A DNA stretch of 64,000 nucleotides from an uncultured Alphaproteobacteria bacterium (GCA_902614375.1 CACMKZ010000002.1:140477-204476), one strand, 5' to 3'; counted from the first letter of the stretch, positions 1-9,894 are shown. Translations and numbers: made by a program. Notes: generated by a model not told the origin, from the letters alone.

Positions 1-1075
1 CATTGTTTTTTATACCTAAAACATAGTCGTCATCTCCGTGTCCAGGAGCTATATGAACTACCCCTGTTCCCTGTTCTAAATTTACAAAGTCTCCATGAAA
101 TGGTTTTACAATAAAATCATATCCCAATTTTTTAAATGGATGCTCACATTCGCAAGAAGATAAATTATCTCCTTTAAATCTCTTTTTTGTACTAAATTTT
201 TTAATTCCAATTTCTTCAGTTACACTTTCTACAAGTTCTGAAGCGAATATTAATTTATCATTTTTTTTGACTAAACTATCTTCTTCTAATTCTTCAACAA
301 CAATAAGTGAATAATCTAATTCTTTTCCATAAGCCAAAGCTCTATTACCTGGAATAGTCCAAGGAGTCGTTGTCCAAATAACGATATTAGAATCAATTAA
401 ATCTTTATCGGTAGAATTTTTAATTAAAAATTTAACATATATAGTGTTAGACGTATGATCTTCATATTCAACTTCTGCATCAGCTAGAGCTGTCTTTTCT
501 ACAACAGACCAGAGAACTGGTTTTGCTCCTTTATACAAACTTTCATCAAGAAGAAATTTTCCGAGCTCCCGAACAATTTGTGCTTCTGCTTGATTTGACA
601 TTGTGAGATATGGATTTTCCCAATCCCCCTCAACACCAAGTCGCCTAAACTCTTTTTTTTGTATATCGATCCATTTTTCTGCAAACTCTCTACACTCATT
701 CCTAAATTGAACAGTTGGAACATCATCCTTGTTCTTTCCTTTTTTTCTATATTCTTCTTCTATTTTCCATTCAATTGGTAGACCATGACAATCCCATCCA
801 GGAACATAAATAGAGTCTTTTCCAGCCATTTGTTGTGTTCGCACAATGACATCTTTTAAAATTTTATTAAGAGCTGTTCCCATATGAATATGTCCATTTG
901 CATATGGTGGACCATCATGAAGAACAAATTTTTCTCTACCTTTTGATTTATCTCTTAGCTTTTTAAAAATATTTTCTTTATCCCACTCCTCTATTATTGC
1001 AGGCTCTTTTGAAGGAAGGTTAGCTCTCATTTCAAAAGATGTTTTGGGAAGAAAAATTGTATCTTTATATTCCAT
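1..1075 (-). CDS. ileS: Isoleucyl-tRNA synthetase, N-terminal part (runs off window start)
   Basis: Charges tRNA-Ile with isoleucine in the cytoplasm. I translated about 358 codons from an ATG at 1073-1075. The class I HIGH-type motif appears as YANGHIHMG at about residue 57. The CP1 editing domain shows WTTTPWTIPGNRAL and, near the window edge, GTGVVHIAPGHGDDDY, both typical of IleS. The start codon overlaps the ribF stop by one base (TAATG), so the genes are translationally coupled, as ribF-ileS is in many proteobacteria. The anticodon-binding and zinc domains lie outside the window. The family call is certain. Confidence 0.97.
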   Translation of the reverse strand, partial: MEYKDTIFLPKTSFEMRANLPSKEPAIIEEWDKENIFKKLRDKSKGREKFVLHDGPPYANGHIHMGTALNKILKDVIVRTQQMAGKDSIYVPGWDCHGLPIEWKIEEEYRKKGKNKDDVPTVQFRNECREFAEKWIDIQKKEFRRLGVEGDWENPYLTMSNQAEAQIVRELGKFLLDESLYKGAKPVLWSVVEKTALADAEVEYEDHTSNTIYVKFLIKNSTDKDLIDSNIVIWTTTPWTIPGNRALAYGKELDYSLIVVEELEEDSLVKKNDKLIFASELVESVTEEIGIKKFSTKKRFKGDNLSSCECEHPFKKLGYDFIVKPFHGDFVNLEQGTGVVHIAPGHGDDDYVLGIKNN

Positions 1076-2004
1076 TATAGTTGATGATATTCTTTTGCTT
1101 TATTTATATCTTTGTTAATTTGCTTGGTAAGTTCTTCAAAATTATTAAATTTTTGTTCAGACCTAATAAATGTAAGGAATTCAACAGTCAATTCTTTACC
1201 ATATATTTCTTCACTAAAATTAAACATATGTGTCTCTAGAAGGAGTTTGCTTCCATCAACTGTTGGTCTTAAACCAAAATTTGAAACACCTTTGTATTTT
1301 TTACCTTCTAATAGCACTTCCACACAGTAAACACCTCTTTTTGGTAATATGTGTTGATCTGGTATCATATTAGCAGTCGGAAAATTGATTTCTCTAGCTC
1401 TTTTATCACCTTCAATTATTGTTCCATGCATATGCCAGGGCCTACCTAAAGACTCTGTAACATCTTCCATATAACCATCTTTTATTTGTGATCGAATTAT
1501 TGAAGATGAATATTTATCCGATTTATCAGCAAGCATAATAGGATCAATTAAATGAATATTAAAATTATTTTTTTCAGCATACTTTTCTAATGTTTTAAAA
1601 TTACCTTTTCTGTCTTTTCCAAACTTAAAGTCAGTACCTATAACTAAGTATTTAATGTTTAATTTATCAATTAGAATTTTAGTTACAAAATCATCAGCTG
1701 ATAATATTGATAGATTGTTATCAAAAGAAAAATCTATAAATATATCTAAGCCCAATCTTTGAAGAAAATTTATTTTATCACTTTGAGTATAAATATTAAA
1801 AGGCTCATTAATTTGATTAAAATAAATACGAGGATGAGGGTTAAAACTCATTATAGAAGATAATAAATTATTGTTTGAAGCAATCTCCTTAATTTTATTT
1901 ATTATTTCTTGGTGCCCTTTATGTATTCCATCAAAATTACCTATCGCGAGACAAAGGTCTAATTTTTCAAAATCTGATACTGTATCTAATTTATAAATTT
2001 TCAT
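1075..2004 (-). CDS. ribF: Bifunctional riboflavin kinase/FAD synthetase
   Basis: Converts riboflavin to FMN and then FAD. At 309 residues it has the usual length. The N-terminal nucleotidyltransferase domain shows GNFDGIHKGHQ at about residue 22 and a second nucleotide-binding segment, SSSIIRSQIKDG, at about 167. The C-terminal flavokinase domain begins near residue 187 with GRPWHMHGTIIEGDKRAREINFPTAN. It lies directly upstream of ileS with a one-base overlap and 42 bases downstream of xylA, so it may be read through from the sugar operon. Confidence 0.97.
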   Translation of the reverse strand: MKIYKLDTVSDFEKLDLCLAIGNFDGIHKGHQEIINKIKEIASNNNLLSSIMSFNPHPRIYFNQINEPFNIYTQSDKINFLQRLGLDIFIDFSFDNNLSILSADDFVTKILIDKLNIKYLVIGTDFKFGKDRKGNFKTLEKYAEKNNFNIHLIDPIMLADKSDKYSSSIIRSQIKDGYMEDVTESLGRPWHMHGTIIEGDKRAREINFPTANMIPDQHILPKRGVYCVEVLLEGKKYKGVSNFGLRPTVDGSKLLLETHMFNFSEEIYGKELTVEFLTFIRSEQKFNNFEELTKQINKDINKAKEYHQL

Positions 2005-2046
2005 AATATTTATAAATCAATTAGTATAGAAACTTATGGCTAGTAA

Positions 2047-3360
2047 CTACAAATATTTATTTAAGATATTTTCCAGATATTCTTGTCTTCCTGAACGAGG
2101 TTCTGGTTCAATATTATCATCGATTACTTTTTTATTTATATCATCTAATCCAGTGTCTTTATTATGAATAAGCTGACCCAATTCTTTATTCCAATCCGAA
2201 TATCTATCTTCAATAAACTTAGGAATAACATTATCATTCATTAATTTTTCAACAGCAATCAGTGTTTTTGCACAAACATCCATGCCTCCAATATGAGCAT
2301 GGAATAAATCTTCAGCGTCAATAGATTGCCTTCTTATTTTTGCATCAAAATTCATGCCTCCTTGGCCTAAGCCGCCATTCTTAAAAATAAAATAAAATGA
2401 CATAATTAAGTCAGCAGGATTATTTGGGAATTGATCCGTATCCCAACCTATTAAAGTATCACCTCTATTAATATCGATACTTCCTAAAGCACTGTTTGAA
2501 GTTGCGTAAGCAATTTCATGCTCAAAATTATGACCAGATAAAGTTGCATGATTAACTTCAACATTTAGTTTAATCTCATTTTCTAAACCTGCTTTTCGTA
2601 AAAAAGCTAAACAAGTTGCAGAGTCAAAGTCATATTGATGTTTAGTTGGTTCATGAGGTTTTGGTTCCAATAGAATTTGTCCTTTAAATCCTATCTTGTG
2701 TTTATAATTAACGACTAATTCGAGAAATCTTTGAAGATTAGCTGTTTCCTTAGTCATGTCAGTATTAAGAATAGTTTCGTATCCTTCTCTTCCACCCCAA
2801 AGAACATAGTTTTGACCACCCAATCTCATCGTTGCATCCATACAATCTTTTACTTGTGCAGCTTTATATGCAAAAACTTCTGGGTCTGGATTGGTCGAAG
2901 CACCACTCATATATCTTTTATGAGAAAAAGCATTTGCTGTTCCCCACAGTAATTTCATTCCTGAGTCTTTAATTTTTTGTTCCATTAAGTCTATAATATG
3001 AAAGAAATTTTTTTGTGTCTCAGCATAATTTGAACCTTCAGGAGAAATATCTCTATCGTGAAAGCAGAAAAAAGGTGTTTTTATTTTAGTGAAAAAATCA
3101 AACGCAGCATCAAGTTTCATTTCAGCCATTTTCATTTCATCACCTGCTTGCATCCATGGTCTATCAAATGTTTGACCACCAAATGGATCAAGGCCAGGCC
3201 AAGTAAATGTATGCCAATAACAAGTAGCAAACCTTAAATGCTCTTTCATAGACTTGCCTAAAACTTTCTTGTTTTCATCATAAAACTTAAAAGCAAATGG
3301 ATTTGTGCTTTCTTCGCCTTCAAATTTAATCTCTGGTATTTTGCTAAAATATTCTGTCAT
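2047..3360 (-). CDS. xylA: Xylose isomerase
   Basis: Interconverts D-xylose and D-xylulose (and often glucose/fructose) using divalent metals. The 437 residues match class II XylA length. Visible landmarks are FFCFHDRDISPEG with the catalytic His-Asp pair (about residue 100), LWGGREGYETILNTD (about 190), and the metal-site region EPKPHEPTKHQYDFD (about 235). It is the last gene of the operon that starts with the binding protein at 8262, so the imported sugar is probably a pentose or related aldose. No xylulokinase gene is in the window. The neighbouring ThuA and Gfo/Idh genes suggest a broader role than plain xylose use. Confidence 0.96.
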   Translation of the reverse strand: MTEYFSKIPEIKFEGEESTNPFAFKFYDENKKVLGKSMKEHLRFATCYWHTFTWPGLDPFGGQTFDRPWMQAGDEMKMAEMKLDAAFDFFTKIKTPFFCFHDRDISPEGSNYAETQKNFFHIIDLMEQKIKDSGMKLLWGTANAFSHKRYMSGASTNPDPEVFAYKAAQVKDCMDATMRLGGQNYVLWGGREGYETILNTDMTKETANLQRFLELVVNYKHKIGFKGQILLEPKPHEPTKHQYDFDSATCLAFLRKAGLENEIKLNVEVNHATLSGHNFEHEIAYATSNSALGSIDINRGDTLIGWDTDQFPNNPADLIMSFYFIFKNGGLGQGGMNFDAKIRRQSIDAEDLFHAHIGGMDVCAKTLIAVEKLMNDNVIPKFIEDRYSDWNKELGQLIHNKDTGLDDINKKVIDDNIEPEPRSGRQEYLENILNKYL

Positions 3361-3383
3361 ATGATTTCCTATATAATATTACT

Positions 3384-4097
3384 CTATCTTGATGCCCAAA
3401 GTAAACCACGTTTATAAATTTTATTCATTTGTGGATGGTTTAATTCATGTGCAAAATGACCAAGAGAAATATAAAAAATTTTACCTTTGCCAATTCTTCT
3501 TTTCCAAGCAACTGGCATTTCTACACCCTTTAACCATTCTGTTGTATATGCGTCGCCACTTGATGAACCAGGTTCTTGTTCAAGCTTCCAAACTTCGTTA
3601 CCCTTAAAAGTTGTTGTTGCTAAAACCTCATTTAATGGATCCACATGCATATAATATTGCTCTGAATGATAATCAAAATCTTCGATGCCTTCCATGATTG
3701 GATCATCTTTTTTTGTTATATTTACTTTATAATCATGAATACCATTTGGGTGACTTACCCATTGACCTCCTGTTAAGAATTGCCAATCAATTGATTGTCT
3801 AAATGCATCGCACATTCCACCGTGGTGACCAGCAAGACCACATCCGTTGTGAACAGCTTTAATAACATTATTAACAGCAGTTTTTTTTATTTCTCCTCTT
3901 GGATCAAAATGAAAGGCCATCGTCACTATAGGAATGAGCAGATCCATTTCGTGAACATAGTCTTCTGCAAATGCAGAAGTTTGATATTCTGCTCTTACCT
4001 CATATCCTTCAGGCTCCAGCATTCCTTTAATTATTTCAGTACATTTTTCTGGCTCATGTCCAGGCCAACCTCCATAAACTATTAAAGCTTTTTTCAT
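3384..4097 (-). CDS. ThuA-like protein (trehalose-utilization family)
   Basis: This 237-residue protein belongs to the ThuA family, whose fold resembles class I glutamine amidotransferases. It is cytoplasmic with no signal peptide. The start KKALIVYGGWPGHEPEK, the central GLAGHHGGMCDAFRQS (about residue 88) and the C-terminal GKGKIFYISLGHFAHELNHP are typical of the family. ThuA proteins sit in sugar operons and work with Gfo/Idh dehydrogenases in sugar oxidation, but their exact reaction is poorly defined. Here it lies between a Gfo/Idh gene and xylA with short gaps, so it should act on the same sugar. Confidence 0.88.
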   Translation of the reverse strand: MKKALIVYGGWPGHEPEKCTEIIKGMLEPEGYEVRAEYQTSAFAEDYVHEMDLLIPIVTMAFHFDPRGEIKKTAVNNVIKAVHNGCGLAGHHGGMCDAFRQSIDWQFLTGGQWVSHPNGIHDYKVNITKKDDPIMEGIEDFDYHSEQYYMHVDPLNEVLATTTFKGNEVWKLEQEPGSSSGDAYTTEWLKGVEMPVAWKRRIGKGKIFYISLGHFAHELNHPQMNKIYKRGLLWASR

Positions 4098-4107
4098 TTT
4101 ATTCCTT

Positions 4108-5253
4108 TCACTTTAATAAATTACTAATCTCATCTTCAGAGAAGTAATTTAAATTTTTAATAGAACTTCTAAGTTCTATTTTTTTATTTTCTTTTGATGA
4201 TTTAATAATACTATCTAGTATATCTAAAACGTGAAGACTTAATTCTCCACTACATCTATTTAAACGATTATTTTTTATTGAATCAACTGTTTCGCTCACA
4301 CCAATACCTCTATAGTTAGCAATACCCGCTGACTCATTTGCTTTTTCAGATTTATTTTTAATATTTATTTTACCTAAATTGTTATTCTTGGTATCAAGAT
4401 TTTCCCAAAGTCCATTTTTTGATTTACAAACTAGAATATCACCACCAAACATATTTGGATCAGGAATATTTATTGAACCTTTATCACCATATAACTCAAT
4501 GTGATTTTTACTATGTTTCCAAATATCAAAAGAAAAAAATGAATCAATTAATGCACCATTCTGAAATTCTATTTGTGATACTAATGTTGTTGGGATTTCA
4601 ACTTCTATTTCTTGACCTTGTCTATCACCACTACCAATAACTCTTTTTTGATAAACTGTTCTTGATTGCGTAAAAACATTTTTTGCAGGACCGAGTAAAT
4701 TTACTAGTGCTGTAAAATAATATGGACCCATATCAAGAATTGGACCACCACCATATTTGTAATAAAAATCTGGATTTGGATGCCAAATTTCATGTCCAGC
4801 TACACCCATTGAAATACTACCAAGATTTATTTTACCTATTTCATTTTGATCAATAATTTTTTTTGCTTCCTGTATACCAGCACCAAGAAATGTATCTGGG
4901 GCACAGCCCACATGTAGACCTTTTGAATTACCTAAATTTACTAACTCTTCACCATGTTCAAATTTTATAGAAAGTGGTTTTTCTGAATAAGAATGTTTTC
5001 CAGCTTCAAGAATTGATTTTGATACTTCAAAATGAACATCTGGTATTGTTAAGTTTATAATTAACTCAATTTCTTTATTAGATAATATCTGATCTACTGT
5101 TAATTGTTCTACTCCATATTTTTCTGCATAGTTTTTTGCAGCTTCATTTTTAATATCAGCACATGCAACTATTTGAAAATTATTAAAGTACTTCTGGGAG
5201 TTACTGAAATAAATATCAGCAATATTTCCACAACCAATAATTCCTACTTTCAT
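4108..5253 (-). CDS. Gfo/Idh/MocA-family NAD(P)-dependent oxidoreductase
   Basis: Probably oxidises a sugar or cyclitol hydroxyl using NAD(P). The N-terminal Rossmann motif is VGIIGCGNIADIYF, and the EKP motif follows at about residue 97 (SEKPLSIKF). I chose the ATG at 5253 (381 residues) over one 24 bases upstream because AAGGA precedes it at good spacing and the N-terminus then matches family length. It is clearly paralogous to the gene at 25733-26884, sharing CGNIA, NLTIP, APDTFLG and ANYRGIG. It follows the permease by 4 bases in the xylA operon. The substrate cannot be read from sequence. Confidence 0.9.
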   Translation of the reverse strand: MKVGIIGCGNIADIYFSNSQKYFNNFQIVACADIKNEAAKNYAEKYGVEQLTVDQILSNKEIELIINLTIPDVHFEVSKSILEAGKHSYSEKPLSIKFEHGEELVNLGNSKGLHVGCAPDTFLGAGIQEAKKIIDQNEIGKINLGSISMGVAGHEIWHPNPDFYYKYGGGPILDMGPYYFTALVNLLGPAKNVFTQSRTVYQKRVIGSGDRQGQEIEVEIPTTLVSQIEFQNGALIDSFFSFDIWKHSKNHIELYGDKGSINIPDPNMFGGDILVCKSKNGLWENLDTKNNNLGKINIKNKSEKANESAGIANYRGIGVSETVDSIKNNRLNRCSGELSLHVLDILDSIIKSSKENKKIELRSSIKNLNYFSEDEISNLLK

Positions 5254-5257
5254 AAAA

Positions 5258-6088
5258 CTATTCCTTAACTGCTCCACCTGTTAAACCTGCAACAATATAT
5301 TTTTGTAAAGCAAAAAAGAAAACTACTGCTGGAACTAGGGTTAATGAAACATAAGCTAATATTTTACCCCAATCAGTAAAGTACTCACCTCTAAAAACCA
5401 TTATACCCATCGGCCATGAATAAAGAGATTCATCATTAATCATTATAAGAGGCAAAAGGTAATTATTCCAGCTACCTGTAAGAGTAATAACGCTAACTGT
5501 TGCTAAGATTGGAGTAGATAAAGGAAGAGTAAACCTAAAATAAAATTGGGTATAACTACAGCCATCGCAAACAGCGGCTTCAAATATCTCTTTTGGCATT
5601 TGTCTAAAAAATCCTCGAAAAAGAATTATAGAAAAACCAAGTCCAAATGCAATTTGTGGAATTATAACAGCCCAACTTGTACCCAATAAACCAAAATCAC
5701 GCACTCTTAAAAACAAAGGTAAAATAGCAGTTGCAAATGGAAACATCAGTCCTAGTAAAAAATAATTATAAAGAAATTTATTTGCTGCAAATTTTACATG
5801 AGCAAAAACAAAGGCTGTCATAGAGGCAAATAAGACTACAAAAAAAGTAGTTCCGACTGCGTATACTGTTGAGTTCCATAAAAAAAGCCAGAAATCAGAA
5901 TTAATTAAAAGAGATGTATAATTTTCAACTTTCCAGTCTATTGGTAAGCCTAAAGAGTTTGTTCTGAGTTCACCAGTGTGTTTAAAGCCTCCCATTACTG
6001 AAACATATAATGGAATAATAATTACTCCTGCTAGAAAAAATAGAAGAAGATATAAATAATAAGTTCTAAAATTTGTTTTCATTATCAT
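5258..6088 (-). CDS. Sugar ABC transporter permease (MalG/CUT1 type)
   Basis: Inner-membrane subunit of a carbohydrate importer, 276 residues. There are about six hydrophobic segments, beginning with YYLYLLLFFLAGVIIIPLYV. The cytoplasmic EAA loop is EAAVCDGCSYTQFYFRFTLPLS (about residue 170), where the ATPase docks. It overlaps the upstream permease by about 20 bases. A start two codons later (6082) is equally possible. It works with 6066-6965 and the binding protein at 7012. No ATPase subunit is encoded nearby, so a shared MsmX/UgpC-like ATPase is presumably encoded elsewhere. Confidence 0.93.
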   Translation of the reverse strand: MIMKTNFRTYYLYLLLFFLAGVIIIPLYVSVMGGFKHTGELRTNSLGLPIDWKVENYTSLLINSDFWLFLWNSTVYAVGTTFFVVLFASMTAFVFAHVKFAANKFLYNYFLLGLMFPFATAILPLFLRVRDFGLLGTSWAVIIPQIAFGLGFSIILFRGFFRQMPKEIFEAAVCDGCSYTQFYFRFTLPLSTPILATVSVITLTGSWNNYLLPLIMINDESLYSWPMGIMVFRGEYFTDWGKILAYVSLTLVPAVVFFFALQKYIVAGLTGGAVKE

Positions 6089-6965
6089 CTCTCATTAATG
6101 TTCTTTGATAACCAATTGCAATAAATAAACAAATTAAAAATATTACAACTCCAACTGCACTTCCAAATCCAACTTTCATTCGCATTACACCAAAGTAATA
6201 TAAATAGGAAACCATCGAGTGTGTTACATTTGAAGGCCCTCCTCCTGTTAGTGGCATAATAATATCAAAAAGCTGTAAGCTACCTAATAGTGATAAAAAA
6301 ACTGAAAGCTTAATTGTCGGAATAAGCATTGGTATTTTAATTCTAAAGGCAGTGGTTATTGGGCCTGCTCCATCTACTTTAGCAGCTTCTAAAACTTCTT
6401 TTGAAATAGCTTGCAATCCTGCAATATAAATCATCATGTGAATTCCAAAAAATTTCCAAAATATAACAATTAAAATTGCTACTAACGCCCAATCCTTATC
6501 ACCAAGTACAAATGGTGCCTCTGCGCCAAAAAATCCCCATATTGCAGCAACTAAACCATAATTACCATCATAAATGTATGCCCAGATTAACGCTGTTACT
6601 ATTTCTGCTAAAATAAATGGAAGAAAAAAAACTGTTCTAAAAAAAGCTGCTCCTCTGAGTTTATCTGAAATCATTAAAGCAATTAAAAGAGCAAATGGTA
6701 ATTGAACAAATAATGATATAGCAATTATATAAAAATTATTTTTGAGTGACATAATAAACACTCTATTTTTGAATAAAAATTCATAATTTTTAAGTCCAAC
6801 AAATTTCTCAGGTGCACCATAGCCATTCCATCTAAAAAAACTGTAATAGGCTGCTTCACCTATTGGAAGAACTACAAACAAAGTAAATATTGTTAAGGCA
6901 GGTATTAAAAAAATTATTATTGTATAATACCTACTAAGGAGTGCATCAAATTTTGCTGATCTCAT
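6066..6965 (-). CDS. Sugar ABC transporter permease (MalF/CUT1 type)
   Basis: Inner-membrane partner of the downstream MalG-type permease, 299 residues. Hydrophobic segments start at residue 15 (TIIIFLIPALTIFTLFVVLP). The EAA loop reads EVLEAAKVDGAGPITTAFRIKIPML (about residues 190-215). LPLTGGGP-type wording (IIMPLTGGGPSNVTH) near the last membrane segments is characteristic of MalF/UgpA-type CUT1 permeases. It starts 46 bases after the binding-protein gene, with a stable hairpin in the gap. Confidence 0.93.
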   Translation of the reverse strand: MRSAKFDALLSRYYTIIIFLIPALTIFTLFVVLPIGEAAYYSFFRWNGYGAPEKFVGLKNYEFLFKNRVFIMSLKNNFYIIAISLFVQLPFALLIALMISDKLRGAAFFRTVFFLPFILAEIVTALIWAYIYDGNYGLVAAIWGFFGAEAPFVLGDKDWALVAILIVIFWKFFGIHMMIYIAGLQAISKEVLEAAKVDGAGPITTAFRIKIPMLIPTIKLSVFLSLLGSLQLFDIIMPLTGGGPSNVTHSMVSYLYYFGVMRMKVGFGSAVGVVIFLICLFIAIGYQRTLMRDDNENKF

Positions 6966-6975
6966 AGCTATTAAC

Positions 6976-7001
6976 AGGGCCCTTAATTAAAAAAGGGCCC
7001 T
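6976..7001 (-). terminator. Hairpin after the binding-protein gene
   Basis: A 9-bp perfect stem (AGGGCCCTT with AAGGGCCCT, 8-base loop) lies between the binding-protein stop (7012) and the permease start (6965). There is no long T-run after it, so it probably protects the upstream mRNA end or attenuates transcription rather than stopping it fully. The same arrangement occurs at the three other binding-protein genes in this window. Confidence 0.7.
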
Positions 7002-7011
7002 AATATTTATA

Positions 7012-8262
7012 TTATTGATTAAATTCCCAAGCTTCTTGAACAGCTTGAGTAGCTTCTTCAGGAGTAATAATTCCTGCCGCTAAATCAGTAGATACGTCAT
7101 TAACAACCCTACCAATATCTGCACCCAAGAACTGATCATAAAATATTTGATGATATTCTGAGTTAGAGATATTTTGTGCAACTTGTTGCAAGAAAGGATT
7201 TGTAAGAGATACATCAGCACCTTTCACGATAGGTATATAAGCACCTTTTCCTGCATCATCTTTTTGAATATCAAGAGATACATAATGCATAATAAATTCA
7301 ACTGCTGAGTCAGGAGCACTACTTGAGAATAACCAGCCATTTATACCACCAAGTGTGTCCCCAGCATCACCGAGACCACCACTCGTCATTGGCATATTAA
7401 ACATTCCCATATTATCATCTCCTAAACCTTCACCACTTGAACTGTTAGCTTTTTGAGAACCATACATCCAGTTACCCATAAGTGCCATTGCACATTTACC
7501 GTCTCCAAAAAAACCTGCTTGATCCGGCCAAGTGTGTGATAAAAATCCTTTTTGAAAAGGTTCTAAAGCAACTAGCTCGAGCATTTGCTCACCTGATTTT
7601 AAGTATTCTGGTCTATCCCAACCACCATTATTAAGTGATTCAAGGAATAATCCTTTTCCACCATTTCTTATGTGGAGGTGTGTCCAAAGAAAGTGAACAG
7701 GCCATTTATCTTTACCACCCATACAAATAGGAGTAATTCCTGCTGCTTTGATTTGTTTTACAGCACTAATTAAATCATCCCATTCTTTGATGGCTGAAAC
7801 GTCAACTCCGGCTTGATTGATAAGATCTTTATTATACCACCAAGCAACTTGTGATACTTGTAAAGGTAAACCTACTCTTTGACCTTCAAATGTAAAAGCA
7901 TCTGCTGCTGCTGCACTAACAGTATCCAAATAACTATCTGGTACAACATTGGAGATATCTCTTAAAAAACCAGCTCTGGCTTGATCATACATAACTCCGC
8001 CACTCCAGCTATAAAATATATCTGGTCTATCATTTGATTGAAGCATTGTAGGTAACTTTGCTTTGAATGATTCATTTTCTAAATACTGCATAACAACAGT
8101 GTGTCCTGTTTTAGCTTCAAATTCTTCAACAGCCCTAACCATGTTAGCATATGAACTTGAGTCTTCACCAAATAAGTGAAGCCACTTTATAGTATCTGCT
8201 TTAACAGAACTAAATGACATCAAAATAGTTAGTGAGAAAAATATTTTTAGTAATAATTTCAT
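7012..8262 (-). CDS. Carbohydrate ABC transporter solute-binding protein (CUT1, MalE-like)
   Basis: Periplasmic sugar receptor, 416 residues. A signal peptide covers about residues 1-22 (hydrophobic LLLKIFFSLTILMSFSSVKA, cut before DTIKW). The mature part has the extracellular binding-protein family 1 pattern, including NDRPDIFYSWSGG, LPLQVSQVAWWYNKDL and GKCAMALMGNWMYG. It is the first gene of the xylA operon and has a strong ribosome site (AGGGAGG, 6 bases before ATG). The operon context suggests a pentose or related sugar. The true ligand is unknown. Confidence 0.94.
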   Translation of the reverse strand: MKLLLKIFFSLTILMSFSSVKADTIKWLHLFGEDSSSYANMVRAVEEFEAKTGHTVVMQYLENESFKAKLPTMLQSNDRPDIFYSWSGGVMYDQARAGFLRDISNVVPDSYLDTVSAAAADAFTFEGQRVGLPLQVSQVAWWYNKDLINQAGVDVSAIKEWDDLISAVKQIKAAGITPICMGGKDKWPVHFLWTHLHIRNGGKGLFLESLNNGGWDRPEYLKSGEQMLELVALEPFQKGFLSHTWPDQAGFFGDGKCAMALMGNWMYGSQKANSSSGEGLGDDNMGMFNMPMTSGGLGDAGDTLGGINGWLFSSSAPDSAVEFIMHYVSLDIQKDDAGKGAYIPIVKGADVSLTNPFLQQVAQNISNSEYHQIFYDQFLGADIGRVVNDVSTDLAAGIITPEEATQAVQEAWEFNQ

Positions 8263-8388
8263 TTAATCCTCCCTAAGATTATCGTAGTAAGAAATTTATA
8301 ACACTAAAGGGATTTTTTTAAACTAAAAAAGGCAATTTTTAGGCTTAAAACCATCTATTTATGCTGTAAGATTAAGCAAAAATTTTTA
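8263..8388. promoter_or_regulatory. Divergent promoter region between sugar operon and sulfatase
   Basis: The 126 bases between the minus-strand binding protein and the plus-strand sulfatase must hold both promoters. On the minus strand an AGGGAGG ribosome site is clear. No convincing ribosome site precedes the sulfatase ATG, which follows a run of A and T. I saw no palindromic operator. Confidence 0.5.
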
Positions 8389-9894
8389 ATGAAAAATAAA
8401 CCAAACATCATTATATTTAATCCAGATCAATGGAGAGGAGATATGCTTGGATATCTTGGTTATCCAGGCGCACAAACCCCTAATTTAGATAATATAATTA
8501 AAGAAGACGCAGTTGCATTTAAGAATGCTTTTTGCCAAGCGACAGTTTGCACACCAAGTCGTTGCTCATTTATGACTGGCTGGTACCCACATGTACATGG
8601 TCATAGAACAATGCATTATATGCTACATACTGATCAAGGGGACTCTAGTATTTTATCCGAACTAAAAAATAAAGATTACTTTATATGGTGGGGTGGAAAA
8701 AATGATTTGATAGCAGGACAAGAGGGTTATCGTAATCATTGTGATATTTATTTTGAACCAACTGATAGAGATTTTCAAAAATGGGGCTATACTCAACAAC
8801 CAGGCACACATGGGGGAGATTTATCATGGAGAGGACCTGAAAATGGAGATAATTATTATAGTTTCTTCAAAGGAAAATTAGATAAAAAAGATAAAGATAT
8901 TTATTTCGATGACGATTGGTCCATGGTTTATGGAGCATTAGATTTTATAAAAGATTATAAAGAAGATAAACCATTCTGTTTATTTCTACCACTTGGTTAT
9001 CCGCATCCTCCTTACTGTGTAGAGGATCCATGGTTCTCTTCAATTGATCGAAGCGTAATACCTAATAGATATCAATACAAAACTTGGGAAGACAAGCCAA
9101 GTCTTTTAAAAGGAATTATGGATGGACAAAGAATGCAAGATTGGACCGATGAACGTTGGAATGAATTACGAGCGGTATATCTTGGTATGTGTGCAAGAGT
9201 AGATTATCAATTTGGACTTTTGGTCAATCAACTAAAAGAAAAAAATTTGTATGATGATAGTTTAATAATTTTTTTATCTGATCATGGTGACTTTACAGGT
9301 GATTATAATTTAGTTGAAAAAACACAAAATACTTTTCAAGACTGTCTTACTAATGTTCCTCTTATTATTAAACCACCAAAAAGTGAAAATACATTAAGTG
9401 GTGTAAGCGATACAATGATTGAATTAATTGATATTGCGGGAACCATATATGATTACAGTAATATCGAACCCTCATATTGGCATTTTGGCAAAAGTATTAA
9501 AAATTTTATTGAACAGAAAACTGATAATCATAGAGAAGAAGTATTTACGGAGGGTGGTAGACTTAGATTAGAAAGACAAGCAAGTGAAAATCAAAGTCTT
9601 CAATTACCCCATGGTCTATATTATCCTAGAGTTAGTTTACAAGGTCAAGAGGATGAAATTTTAATGCATACTAAAGCAACAATGTGCAGAAATAAAAAAT
9701 TTAAATATATTAAAAGAGCTTACGAAAAAGATGAGTTTTATAATTTAATCAAAGATCCTGGAGAAATTAATAATGTTATTGATGATCCTCAATATGGGTC
9801 AGAACTTAAAAAACTAAAAGATAAAATGCTTTCATGGTATCAAGAAACTTGTGATGTTGTTCCACTAAAAGGTGATGAAAGAGATTTCAATTAA
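8389..9894 (+). CDS. Type I sulfatase, cytoplasmic
   Basis: Hydrolyses a sulfate ester using a formylglycine made from Cys54 of CTPSR (VCTPSRCSFMTGW). Metal-site landmarks are NPDQWRGD at residues 11-18 and the C-terminal SDHGDFTGDY (about 300). Length is 501 residues. There is no signal peptide: the chain begins directly with KNKPNIIIFNPDQ, so the enzyme should be cytoplasmic. It is divergent from the xylA operon and convergent with the PhyH gene, overlapping it by 4 bases at the 3' ends. The substrate is unknown. It is not closely similar to the four minus-strand sulfatases outside the motifs. Confidence 0.93.
   Translation: MKNKPNIIIFNPDQWRGDMLGYLGYPGAQTPNLDNIIKEDAVAFKNAFCQATVCTPSRCSFMTGWYPHVHGHRTMHYMLHTDQGDSSILSELKNKDYFIWWGGKNDLIAGQEGYRNHCDIYFEPTDRDFQKWGYTQQPGTHGGDLSWRGPENGDNYYSFFKGKLDKKDKDIYFDDDWSMVYGALDFIKDYKEDKPFCLFLPLGYPHPPYCVEDPWFSSIDRSVIPNRYQYKTWEDKPSLLKGIMDGQRMQDWTDERWNELRAVYLGMCARVDYQFGLLVNQLKEKNLYDDSLIIFLSDHGDFTGDYNLVEKTQNTFQDCLTNVPLIIKPPKSENTLSGVSDTMIELIDIAGTIYDYSNIEPSYWHFGKSIKNFIEQKTDNHREEVFTEGGRLRLERQASENQSLQLPHGLYYPRVSLQGQEDEILMHTKATMCRNKKFKYIKRAYEKDEFYNLIKDPGEINNVIDDPQYGSELKKLKDKMLSWYQETCDVVPLKGDERDFN

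Noticed and set aside
499-726. 75-residue minus-strand open frame near the window start
   Set aside because: It lies in another frame of ileS, whose true frame I could translate continuously across it.
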